From: Candidatus Methanoperedens sp.
GTDB taxonomy: Archaea > Halobacteriota > Methanosarcinia > Methanosarcinales > Methanoperedenaceae
DNA: 7,385 bases
NCBI GenBank assembly: GCA_027460605.1
Contig: JAPZAN010000172.1
Coordinates: 1-7,385, forward strand
Direction: 5' to 3'
Positions 1 to 6,123 of the stretch are shown piece after piece. Numbering within the stretch: the first letter of the stretch is position 1; every line of letters begins with the position of its first letter. Under the pieces are notes generated by a model. The model did no database searches. It saw only the letters and a program-made list of their open reading frames with translations, and was not told where the DNA came from. Made by a program: the position numbers and the translations under genes.

Positions 1-314
1 CTTTCCATGAAAAAACCCTCCTGTTCAAAGGAAGCGCAGAGGATGCTGTGAAGGCATTTCCCCAGAATGTCAATGTGGCGGCTTCATTGAGTCTTGCCGG
101 GATTGGCGCAAAAAAAACCGAAGTCAGTATTTTCGTTGACCCCAAAGCCTCAAGGAATATTCATGAAATCACGGTAGAAGGAGATTTCGGGGCATTCACC
201 TGTCATGTTGAAAATGTTCCATCCCCGTCCAATCCAAGGACAAGTTATCTTGCCGCGCTCTCAGCCATAGCCACGTTAAAGAAAATAACAGAACCGTTAC
301 AGATAGGAACCTGA
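1..314 (+). CDS. nadX: L-aspartate dehydrogenase, C-terminal part (5' end outside window)
   Basis: The reading frame is already open at base 3 and ends with TGA at 312-314, giving about 103 residues of a protein normally near 260-270, so the NAD(P)-binding N-terminal domain lies off the left edge. The visible part matches the C-terminal catalytic domain of L-aspartate dehydrogenase: FPQNVNVAASLSLAG, a DP-x-x-SRNIHEI-x-VEG segment carrying the conserved histidine, the ENVPSPSNPRTSYLAALS motif, and the closing EPLQIGT. The enzyme oxidises L-aspartate to iminoaspartate, feeding quinolinate synthase (NadA) in de novo NAD synthesis in the cytoplasm. A GTG at 48 could be mistaken for the start, but homology continues upstream of it (LLFKGSAEDAV), so it is internal. 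tatC starts one base after the stop. Family assignment is strong; the substrate is inferred from the family. Confidence 0.88.
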   Translation, partial: FHEKTLLFKGSAEDAVKAFPQNVNVAASLSLAGIGAKKTEVSIFVDPKASRNIHEITVEGDFGAFTCHVENVPSPSNPRTSYLAALSAIATLKKITEPLQIGT

Positions 315-315
315 A

Positions 316-1188
316 ATGGCAATAGAAGAGATTTTTTCATTGATTTCCGTAATTAAAAAAAAGGTATTCTACATAGTTGCGGTTTTCGGCGCCGGGGCGC
401 TTGTTTCTTTTTCCTTCATGGGTGAAGTGATTAAAAAAATAGAAACCGATATGTTCTGGCGTCTTGAGCTGCCCGGTAAAACGGGCGCATCGGGGCAGCT
501 GGTTGAAATTTCCCAGAATCTCACCGCGTTATCCAACAGGATTAATGATTCCGTCATAGCGCAGAACCTGACAACACTTTCAGGCGACTTGATGAATATA
601 TCTAATAGTTTAAATATATACAAACCCAATATTGTTTATCTCACTCCCATGGAAGTGCTGATGCTCGAGTTCAAGCTGTCCCTCATATTCGGGGCGCTTC
701 TGGCATCCCCGCTTGTTATTTATTATGCGTATAAAGGGCTAAAAGGAAGGCTGCCGGCTGTCATATCGCAAAATAAATCGCTGATATTCTCCATCATTGC
801 CGCAGGCGTATTGCTGTTTTTAACCGGGGCGGGATATGCCTATTTCTATATGCTCCCGCTGTTTCTAAGTTACCTCTACCAGGATGCCATGAGCCTCGGA
901 ATAAATGCGAATTTCTCTGTTTACGAGTTCATTTATTTTATTGTAATGACTACGGTCATTATAGGTGCTGCTTTTGAATTGCCGCTGATTTTGAATCTAC
1001 TTGTCAGATTTGGCGTGACAACAAGGAAGACCCTCTCTTATTACAGGAGACATGCTTACATTATCCTCCTCGTAATAGCGGCTTGGATTACGCCGGGACC
1101 GGATATTTTCAGCCAGTTAATGGTGACCGTGCCTTTTGTTATTCTGTATGAAGCCAGCCTTATATTGATGAGACTGACCGGGAAATAG
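316..1188 (+). CDS. tatC: Sec-independent protein translocase TatC with enlarged first external loop
   Basis: TatC is the multispanning membrane receptor of the twin-arginine pathway. It binds RR signal peptides and recruits TatA to export folded proteins. The 290-residue protein shows the TatC order: a first membrane segment (about 16-35), a long external loop (about 40-107), the TP-x-E motif with following KLSL (110-123), further segments (about 122-138, 155-178, 203-225, 245-275), the FELP motif with conserved Glu221, then YYRRHAYI and the ITPGPDIFSQ motif (258-267). Typical TatC is about 240-260 residues; the excess sits in the first external loop. That loop is hydrophilic, probably helical, and carries four N-x-S/T sequons (Asn68, 77, 84, 94). 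It starts one base after the nadX stop, suggesting cotranscription, with no obvious Shine-Dalgarno site. No tatA is visible in the window. Confidence 0.93.
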   Translation: MAIEEIFSLISVIKKKVFYIVAVFGAGALVSFSFMGEVIKKIETDMFWRLELPGKTGASGQLVEISQNLTALSNRINDSVIAQNLTTLSGDLMNISNSLNIYKPNIVYLTPMEVLMLEFKLSLIFGALLASPLVIYYAYKGLKGRLPAVISQNKSLIFSIIAAGVLLFLTGAGYAYFYMLPLFLSYLYQDAMSLGINANFSVYEFIYFIVMTTVIIGAAFELPLILNLLVRFGVTTRKTLSYYRRHAYIILLVIAAWITPGPDIFSQLMVTVPFVILYEASLILMRLTGK

Positions 1189-1221
1189 CTTCATAAGTTA
1201 TCATTTTCTGGCATAGACATA

Positions 1222-1247
1222 ATTATATTGGAGCGATAACTATATTT
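1222..1247 (+). promoter_or_regulatory. Candidate archaeal TATA region of the metal-uptake operon
   Basis: Two AT-rich TATA-like stretches lie ahead of the repressor gene: ATTATATT at 1222-1229, which would place transcription start near 1250, and CTATATTT at 1240-1247, which would place it near 1268 and make the mRNA almost leaderless. The second fits the lack of a clear Shine-Dalgarno site before the ATG at 1272. The sequence alone does not decide which is used. The 83-base gap after tatC is the only sizeable non-coding stretch before the operon, so a promoter here is expected. Confidence 0.4.
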
Positions 1248-1262
1248 GGAGTCACTCCAAAT
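1244..1262 (+). promoter_or_regulatory. Perfect 19-bp palindromic operator candidate (DtxR-type architecture)
   Basis: ATTTGGAGT-C-ACTCCAAAT is a perfect inverted repeat with 9-base arms around central C1253. After one mismatched pair it continues for three further pairs on each side (1240-1266). Length and symmetry match the 19-bp operators known for dimeric DtxR/IdeR regulators, although the bases are not the DtxR consensus. It ends 9 bases before the ATG of the DtxR-family gene and overlaps or follows both TATA candidates, so bound protein would block initiation or elongation. A half-site-like TTGGAG occurs upstream at 1228-1233. That the neighbouring regulator binds it is inferred. Confidence 0.72.
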
Positions 1263-1271
1263 TTAGAAAAT

Positions 1272-1706
1272 ATGAAAGGTATCAATGGATTGGAACTATC
1301 CCCGAAAAAGATAGACTATCTGAAATTCATTAAAGAGAAGAAAACTGCAAAGACTAATGAAATTTCCGATGAGTTCAAAGTCGACCCATCCACGACAACC
1401 AAGATATTACTTGAGCTTGCAAAAACCGATTTGATAACCTATACACCCTATCACGGCTGTTTCCTGACAGAAAAAGGTATCAGGTACGCAGAATTCTTAA
1501 ACAGGCGGCACGGGCTTATAGTATGCATGCTGGTAGGTATGGGAATGGATGCAAAAACTGCATGTGAAGCTGCCGGAAGATTCGAATATTTTGTCACGAA
1601 AGATGTGGTGGACATATTGTGCAAGAATTTCGCTCACCCCGACCACAGTCCATGTGGAACCGAGATAAGTCGCGACACTTGCTGTTGCTGTCCGGGAGAC
1701 CTCTGA
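1272..1706 (+). CDS. DtxR/MntR-family metal-dependent transcriptional repressor, cysteine-rich tail
   Basis: The 144-residue length and layout match the short MntR-like branch of the DtxR family, without an SH3-like third domain. A winged helix-turn-helix occupies about 8-75 (KTNEISDEFKVDPSTTTKIL recognition region; wing ending FLTEKG), followed by the dimerisation/metal domain from RRH at 78-80. DtxR proteins bind operator DNA when loaded with metal and here probably repress the downstream transporter. The metal site is unusual. His80 and Glu105 align with classical ligands, but the usual ACRLEH motif reads AGRFEY, so the Cys and second His are Gly102 and Tyr106, while Cys98 replaces a His. 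The C-terminus adds Cys128, four consecutive cysteines (137-140), His122 and His125. Adjacent zinc-type transporter genes suggest zinc sensing; this is inference. The receptor gene starts one base after its stop. Confidence 0.85.
   Translation: MKGINGLELSPKKIDYLKFIKEKKTAKTNEISDEFKVDPSTTTKILLELAKTDLITYTPYHGCFLTEKGIRYAEFLNRRHGLIVCMLVGMGMDAKTACEAAGRFEYFVTKDVVDILCKNFAHPDHSPCGTEISRDTCCCCPGDL
1694..1698 (+). promoter_or_regulatory. Ribosome binding site of znuA
   Basis: GGGAG lies 9 bases ahead of the ATG at 1708, inside the end of the repressor gene. It supports the ATG one base after the repressor stop as the start, with translation likely coupled. Confidence 0.5.
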
Positions 1707-1707
1707 G

Positions 1708-2610
1708 ATGAACTCTGTAAAGTCTGCATTTACTCTAATTTTACTCATCGTATTGCTTGTGAGCCTCATAGGGTGCATAGAGCAGCCAAAATCAAGTGGA
1801 AAAATTAATGTTGTTACTACTTTCTATCCCATGTATGAATTTTCAAAGCGCATAGGGGGTGAAAAAACCGATGTATCGGTATTGGTTCCTGCCGGCGCAG
1901 AACCACACGACTGGGAACCAGGGCCGAAGGACATTATCAGAATACAATCATCTGAAATATTTGTTTATAACGGAGCGGGTCTTGAACCTTACGTTGATAC
2001 GCTAAAAAATATTGAATCTCGGAAACTGATAGTTGTGGATTCCAGCGAAGGTATTGAATTAATTAAAGAAGGGGATGCGACTGACCCGCATATCTGGCTT
2101 GACCCGGTGCTGGCAAAATATCAGGTTGAGACCATAGAGAAAGCGTTTATTAAAGCCGACCCGCAAAATAGCGATTATTACAGAGCCAACGCCCAAGCAC
2201 TTATGCAGGATATGGATGCGCTGGATGTATATATTTCAAAAGAATTAGCCCCTGCCAAAAAGAAAGTATTCATAAGTTCTCACAGTGCATTCAGCTATTT
2301 TGCTGAAAGGTATGGTTTAACGCAAATCGCAATTGCAGGACTCTCTCCTGACGTAGAGCCCAGCCCTGCAAAGATTGCCGAGATAGTCGGGCTTGCACGA
2401 GAGAATCAGGTTAAATACATTTTCTTTGAGACTTTAGTAAGCCCGAAGCTATCTGAAGTTATTGCAAAAGAAGCCGGCGCGCAAACGCTGGTGCTTAACC
2501 CGATAGAGGGGATTTCCGAAGCTCAAATCAAGAAGGGGGAGAATTACTTTACTTTAATGCAGGAGAATGTTAAAAATCTTAAACTGGCGCTTGAGGTGGA
2601 GAATGGCTGA
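1708..2610 (+). CDS. znuA: Metal ABC transporter substrate-binding lipoprotein, zinc type (ZnuA/AdcA-like)
   Basis: This is a cluster A-I (ZnuA/TroA-fold) receptor that captures a divalent metal outside the membrane and delivers it to the ZnuB permease. The 300-residue protein begins with a hydrophobic signal (about 7-22) ending in the lipobox-like L-I-G-C, so Cys23 is the probable lipid anchor. The mature part opens with INVVTTFYPMYEF. Predicted ligands by family alignment are His67 (AEPHDWEP), His128 (DPHIWLDP), His192 (SSHSAFSYF) and Glu241 (FFETLVSPK). A His at the third site, where manganese receptors usually have Glu, and the IAGLSPDVEPSP segment resemble zinc receptors such as AdcA. 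The His-rich loop common in ZnuA before DPHIWLDP is absent. The gene follows the repressor after one base and overlaps znuC by 8 bases. Zinc is most likely, manganese possible. Confidence 0.9.
   Translation: MNSVKSAFTLILLIVLLVSLIGCIEQPKSSGKINVVTTFYPMYEFSKRIGGEKTDVSVLVPAGAEPHDWEPGPKDIIRIQSSEIFVYNGAGLEPYVDTLKNIESRKLIVVDSSEGIELIKEGDATDPHIWLDPVLAKYQVETIEKAFIKADPQNSDYYRANAQALMQDMDALDVYISKELAPAKKKVFISSHSAFSYFAERYGLTQIAIAGLSPDVEPSPAKIAEIVGLARENQVKYIFFETLVSPKLSEVIAKEAGAQTLVLNPIEGISEAQIKKGENYFTLMQENVKNLKLALEVENG
2593..2598 (+). promoter_or_regulatory. Ribosome binding site deciding the znuC start
   Basis: GAGGTG, a strong match to the archaeal Shine-Dalgarno core, lies 4 bases ahead of the ATG at 2603. 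It favours this start over the in-frame upstream ATG at 2567, whose extra residues (MLKILNWRLRWR) resemble no ABC ATPase N-terminus and lie inside znuA. Confidence 0.65.
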
Positions 2611-3343
2611 AAGAATCATTGAGATAGTTAATTTAAATTTTGACCATGATGGCATAAGCGTTCTTGAAGATATTAATCTTGTAATTGAACGGGGGGATTT
2701 TTTAGGAATTATTGGTCCTAATGGCTCTGGCAAAACAACTCTTCTGAAAATAATGCTTGGACTAATAAAACCAAAAGGCGGCACAGTAGAATTGTTTGGT
2801 GTGAATATACATCATTTTAAGGATTGGTTTAGAATAGGCTATGTTGCTCAGCATGCCATAAATTTTGATATGAACTTCCCCTTGAGTGTATTTGAAGTTG
2901 TTTCCATGGGTAGATTCTCAAAAAAAGGATTGCTAAGAAAGCTTGATAAAAAGGATTTGCAAATAATCGAAGACGCCTTAGAGATAGTAGGCATGAAGGG
3001 ATATAAAAATAAAATGATAGGCGAGTTGTCAGGCGGGGAGAAACAGCGAGTGTTTATTGCAAGGGCTCTGGCAAGCGAACCTGAATTATTGATTTTGGAC
3101 GAACCAACCGCCGGGGTAGATATTCGCGTTCAAAAAGAATTCTATGATTTTTTAGAGAGGTTAAATAAAGAGAGAAAAATTACCCTTGTGCTGGTTACAC
3201 ATGATATCGGTACAGTAACATCCCGCGTAGGGAAGCTAGTATGCATGAACAAAAGGCTTTTCCCGGGATGCTACGCTGACGAATCTTTAATAGACGTTCC
3301 AATAGAAGGAATGAAGCTTATACACCATCTGCATGGAGAGTAG
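2603..3343 (+). CDS. znuC: Metal ABC transporter ATP-binding protein (ZnuC-like)
   Basis: This is the cytoplasmic ATPase that powers metal import through the adjacent permease. From the ATG at 2603 it is 246 residues, normal for ZnuC/MntB-type ATPases. All ABC motifs are present and intact: Walker A GPNGSGKTT (38-46), Q-loop Gln83 in YVAQ, signature LSGGEKQR (142-149), Walker B LLILDEP (162-168) with catalytic Glu167, D-loop Asp173 in AGVD, and switch His200 in THD. The IGYVAQH segment followed by FPLSVFEVV is typical of the metal-transport subfamily. It overlaps the end of znuA by 8 bases and ends one base before znuB, so the three parts are probably translationally coupled. Rough counts of sampled lines suggest it is AT-richer (about 38% GC) than znuA (about 45-50%). 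Confidence 0.93.
   Translation: MAERIIEIVNLNFDHDGISVLEDINLVIERGDFLGIIGPNGSGKTTLLKIMLGLIKPKGGTVELFGVNIHHFKDWFRIGYVAQHAINFDMNFPLSVFEVVSMGRFSKKGLLRKLDKKDLQIIEDALEIVGMKGYKNKMIGELSGGEKQRVFIARALASEPELLILDEPTAGVDIRVQKEFYDFLERLNKERKITLVLVTHDIGTVTSRVGKLVCMNKRLFPGCYADESLIDVPIEGMKLIHHLHGE
3335..3340 (+). promoter_or_regulatory. Ribosome binding site deciding the znuB start
   Basis: GGAGAG lies 4 bases ahead of the ATG at 3345. It supports that start over the in-frame ATG at 3333, which has no purine-rich site upstream. Confidence 0.55.
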
Positions 3344-3344
3344 C

Positions 3345-4163
3345 ATGCTGGAGATACTTCAATATAGTTTTATGCAGCGAGCCTTTATTGCAGGTATAAT
3401 GGTCGCAATAATATGCTCAGCTATTGGTACTTTTATTGTTTTAAAAAGGCTCTCGATGATTGGTGATGGGTTGGCTCATATCGCATTGGGTGGTGTAGCG
3501 TTGGGTTTGTTTTTTAACGTTTATCCTATCATTACAGCCCTTTTGTTCTCGGCAATTAGCGCTCTGGGCATCAATCGTTTGCGAAAAACAAAAGTTCACG
3601 GGGATGTGGCAATAGCAATATTTTTCTCAGCAGGTCTTGCTGTGGCTGTCGTTCTGTTAAGCCTTGCAAATGGTTTCAATGTTAACCTGTTCAGCTACCT
3701 GTTCGGGAGCATCCTTACAGTAAATGAAACAGATTTGCAAATAGTTATGGGATTGGGCATATTAACTGTAGGGGCTATAATTCTCTTTTATAAAGAGTTC
3801 GTCTATCTTACTTTCGATGAGGAATCCGCAATAGTCAGCGGGATCCCTGTGGATAAATTAAACGATGCACTGGTTATCTTAACTGCAATAACAGTGGTTG
3901 TGTCAATAAAAATAGTAGGTATCTTGCTGGTCTCATCACTGCTTGTAGTTCCTACGGCAATAAGCCTGCAAATATCTAAAAATTTCAAAGAAACAATATT
4001 GTTTTCAACAGTATTTGCAATACTTTCTGTAGTAACAGGTTTAATTAGTTCTTATTATTTTAACATAGCTACGGGAGGAGCAATAGTATTGGTCTCTATT
4101 ATTTTCTTCATTGCTATAACCCTGTATAAAAATTATATAATTAAACTAAAATCAAACGCATAA
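3345..4163 (+). CDS. znuB: Metal ABC transporter permease (ZnuB-like, ABC-3 family)
   Basis: This is the membrane channel subunit of the metal importer. From the ATG at 3345 it is 272 residues, with about eight hydrophobic membrane segments, normal for the ABC-3 family. Family motifs are RLSMIGDGLAHIALGG (35-50), the ATPase-facing FSYLFGSIL (116-124), FDEESAIVSGIPV (157-169), KIVGILLVSSLLVVPTAIS (189-207) and ATGGAIVLV (242-250). It starts one base after the znuC stop and closes the operon. The next gene is convergent. An alternative ATG at 3333 would add four residues and overlap znuC, but the purine-rich GGAGAG fits the later start. Sampled lines suggest a low GC content (25-38%), like znuC. 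The metal is inferred from znuA and is probably zinc. Confidence 0.91.
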   Translation: MLEILQYSFMQRAFIAGIMVAIICSAIGTFIVLKRLSMIGDGLAHIALGGVALGLFFNVYPIITALLFSAISALGINRLRKTKVHGDVAIAIFFSAGLAVAVVLLSLANGFNVNLFSYLFGSILTVNETDLQIVMGLGILTVGAIILFYKEFVYLTFDEESAIVSGIPVDKLNDALVILTAITVVVSIKIVGILLVSSLLVVPTAISLQISKNFKETILFSTVFAILSVVTGLISSYYFNIATGGAIVLVSIIFFIAITLYKNYIIKLKSNA

Positions 4164-4210
4164 GGTGCTTGCTAAACCCTGCAAAATGCCAGAATAATGG
4201 AAATCATAAT

Positions 4211-5905
4211 CTAAAACCCATGCGCTGCGTACGGAGCAATCATAATAAATACAAACGACATCAGAATCAGCACCGCAAAGAGCACCACAATTGAATTTGC
4301 AAGTTTATCCACTTTCTCGCCATTTCCAATGACCCTTGATAGCGATGAGGCCACAACATCCCGGAACACATGCCCGCCGTCCAGGGGCACTGCGGGGAGA
4401 CAATTAAATAAGCCGGCATAGAAATTCATCCAGCCCACCCAGAGAAGAATATTCAAAATCCAGAATATCCCGATTCCAAGAGGCACAGCCCATCCTGTAG
4501 GCTCATAGAAATTGGCAAGCACCCCGCTAAAGCCCGGGAATCCTTCCCCCTGAATACCAAAGATGGGTAAACCAAAAAGCAAAGCCCAGCCTGCGATACC
4601 GGTCAAATATGAAGGGATTTTCTTAAGTACTTGCAGATAGTTTGCGGCCGGGAACTGGCCTATGCCGACTCCTATGGAATAACTTATTGCTCCCCCCTCA
4701 GGCGAATAGGAAACGCCGAGAAAACCCTTTTTGGCATCGTTCTGGTACGGATATTGTGATAGCGTGATATTACTGAATATTTCCATTCGGGCGTTAACCG
4801 AGCTGTTACTCAAAAGATTAACATCCACTTTCTGGCCGGATGTGGTGGAATTCATGAAATTAATAAAATCATCAAGTTCCTTGATTTCGGTATTATCAAT
4901 TTTTACGATTATCATCCCTTTCTTTAAACCGGCAGCTTCTGCGGGTGAGCCTTGTATGACTTCAGATATCCGAACGCCGGCGAGCGTCTCGTTGGTAGCT
5001 GCCACTACCATATTGATATTTTTTTTAACCCCCTTTTCGGTCAAATGAAGAGTAACATTGTTCCCCGGTTCCAGCGTTTTTGCATAAAAAATGAAATCAT
5101 GCGCAGTATTGACATCTTTATCATTAATCCCGGTCAATATCATATTTGGTTTTACGCCTGCAAGGTCGGCTGGGTAGCCGGGAACCACGCTTGTTACCAT
5201 TACATCTCCCACAGGGGAAATAGAGCCGAGCAATGAAAAGAAAAGTACGAATGCGATAAAGGCGGTAACGAAATTTGCCATTACGCCTGCTGTAAGCACC
5301 CTCACCCGTTCGCTGCGTGTTGCAAGCTTTTTAGGTTCGACCGGTACGGCTTCTGCCTCCTTTTTCTCTTCTTTTTTCCCGAGAAGCTGTTCATCGTCAG
5401 GTTCTGCAAAGCCTCCGATAGGGACAAGAGCCACTAATATGCCCATCGATTTCACCCGGATGCCTTCCACTTTGCATAAAATGGCATGTGAAAACTCATG
5501 CACGACCAGTGTTATGATTAAAGCGATAATGCCCCAGTAAAAAGGTATATACTCATTAATTCCCGGAATCAGGAAAATATTACGGGGCTCGTTGAATTTA
5601 CCCGGCACAGGAACGGTCTGCGCCTGGAACGACTTAATCATCATGTAGTCGATGAACAGTACGAGAATGAACATCGCGAGCATTCCGATAAGCATCGCCG
5701 GAAGTCCGATATTTGCAAATGTCCTCCAGAATCTTTTGTGAACTGCAAGCCTGTCGAGAAATCCCTGCCCTTTTGTGGTGCGAATCATCAATATCGGCCC
5801 GTATGCAGTGATATTATATTTGCTTAAGATTCCGCGCCTGTCAAGGAACATGACAAGAAGCCAGTAGAGTAAAAAAACCAGCAGGACAATATTAGTTGAA
5901 TTCAA
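4211..5905 (-). CDS. Site-2 intramembrane zinc metalloprotease (M50 family) with two PDZ domains
   Basis: Site-2 proteases (RseP/S2P type) cut transmembrane segments of anchored regulators to release signals. The substrate here is unknown. The 564-residue protein has membrane segments at about 5-20 and 66-88, then one at about 122-143 carrying the zinc motif HEFSH (136-140, catalytic Glu137), followed by the IGGFAEPDDE re-entrant segment (163-172). A charged, Lys/Glu-rich cytoplasmic stretch (177-200) leads to the VRVLTAGVMANF motif. Two PDZ-like domains follow (about 235-300 with GYPADLAGVKP; about 307-378 with GSPAEAAGLKKG). More membrane segments follow at about 432-450 and 473-498, then the third ligand motif N-x-x-P-x-x-PLDGG (501-511, Asp509), and a final segment (537-557). 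All catalytic residues are present. Start: TTG at 5903-5905 with AGGAGA 7 bases upstream; an in-frame stop at 5936-5938 allows no longer start. Confidence 0.93.
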   Translation of the reverse strand: MNSTNIVLLVFLLYWLLVMFLDRRGILSKYNITAYGPILMIRTTKGQGFLDRLAVHKRFWRTFANIGLPAMLIGMLAMFILVLFIDYMMIKSFQAQTVPVPGKFNEPRNIFLIPGINEYIPFYWGIIALIITLVVHEFSHAILCKVEGIRVKSMGILVALVPIGGFAEPDDEQLLGKKEEKKEAEAVPVEPKKLATRSERVRVLTAGVMANFVTAFIAFVLFFSLLGSISPVGDVMVTSVVPGYPADLAGVKPNMILTGINDKDVNTAHDFIFYAKTLEPGNNVTLHLTEKGVKKNINMVVAATNETLAGVRISEVIQGSPAEAAGLKKGMIIVKIDNTEIKELDDFINFMNSTTSGQKVDVNLLSNSSVNARMEIFSNITLSQYPYQNDAKKGFLGVSYSPEGGAISYSIGVGIGQFPAANYLQVLKKIPSYLTGIAGWALLFGLPIFGIQGEGFPGFSGVLANFYEPTGWAVPLGIGIFWILNILLWVGWMNFYAGLFNCLPAVPLDGGHVFRDVVASSLSRVIGNGEKVDKLANSIVVLFAVLILMSFVFIMIAPYAAHGF

Positions 5906-5912
5906 GAAGAGT

Positions 5913-5918
5913 TCTCCT
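5913..5918 (-). promoter_or_regulatory. Ribosome binding site deciding the TTG start of the M50 protease
   Basis: On the minus strand AGGAGA lies 7 bases ahead of the TTG at 5905. No ATG or GTG is available in frame between this TTG and the upstream stop, so this site fixes the start. It lies antisense to sequence that may be worn-down cutA. Confidence 0.7.
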
Positions 5919-5939
5919 GGAACATTCTCAGTAAATTAA

Positions 5940-6122
5940 GGTAAAATTGATGAGACAGGCGAATTCGGGATTATAGTCAAGACAAAAACCGAGAAGGTTA
6001 AAGAAATAGAGAAAAGGGTTAAAGAAATCCACAGCTATGAAGTGCCCTGCGTGGTCTCGTTCAGGATGGATGAAGGTTCTTCGGATTATCTTAAATGGAT
6101 AGAAGATTCCGTGGAGGGCTGA
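5940..6122 (+). pseudogene. cutA: cutA1 remnant (divalent cation tolerance protein, C-terminal half only)
   Basis: The frame from 5940 to the TGA at 6120-6122 encodes 60 residues that read as the C-terminal half of CutA1: GKIDETGEFGIIVKTK, KEIEKRVKEIHSYEVPCVV and DYLKWIEDSVEG. The family is normally about 100-110 residues, a trimeric ferredoxin-like fold linked to metal tolerance. Here the first half (MTTVP-like start, the AACVNI motif and the Y-x-W before GK) is missing. A TAA stands directly before Gly1 and there is no start codon in a sensible place; the first Met is in RMDEG. About 35 bases upstream the divergent M50 gene begins. The downstream flavoprotein gene starts one base after the stop, and its ribosome binding site lies inside this remnant. 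I judge it a non-functional fragment; an assembly or sequencing error is the main alternative. Confidence 0.8.
6113..6118 (+). promoter_or_regulatory. Ribosome binding site of the flavin reductase-like gene
   Basis: GGAGGG lies 5 bases ahead of the ATG at 6124, inside the last codons of the cutA remnant. The spacing is ideal, which may help explain why this end of cutA is preserved. Confidence 0.65.
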
Positions 6123-6123
6123 A

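Noticed and set aside
1196..1241. Inverted pair AGTTATC (1196-1202) and GATAACT (1235-1241) after tatC
   Set aside because: The arms are only 7 bases, 32 bases apart, with no T-run; too weak to call a terminator or operator.
2567..2602. N-terminal extension of the ZnuC reading frame from an upstream ATG
   Set aside because: The added residues do not resemble an ABC ATPase and lie within znuA; the ATG at 2603 has a good GAGGTG site.
4164..4210. Terminator between the convergent znuB and protease genes
   Set aside because: A terminator is expected here, but I see no stable hairpin and no clear T-run in the gap itself.
4731..5236. Plus-strand open frames opposite the protease gene
   Set aside because: They overlap the PDZ and linker coding region of the M50 gene and show no family resemblance; they are antisense shadows.
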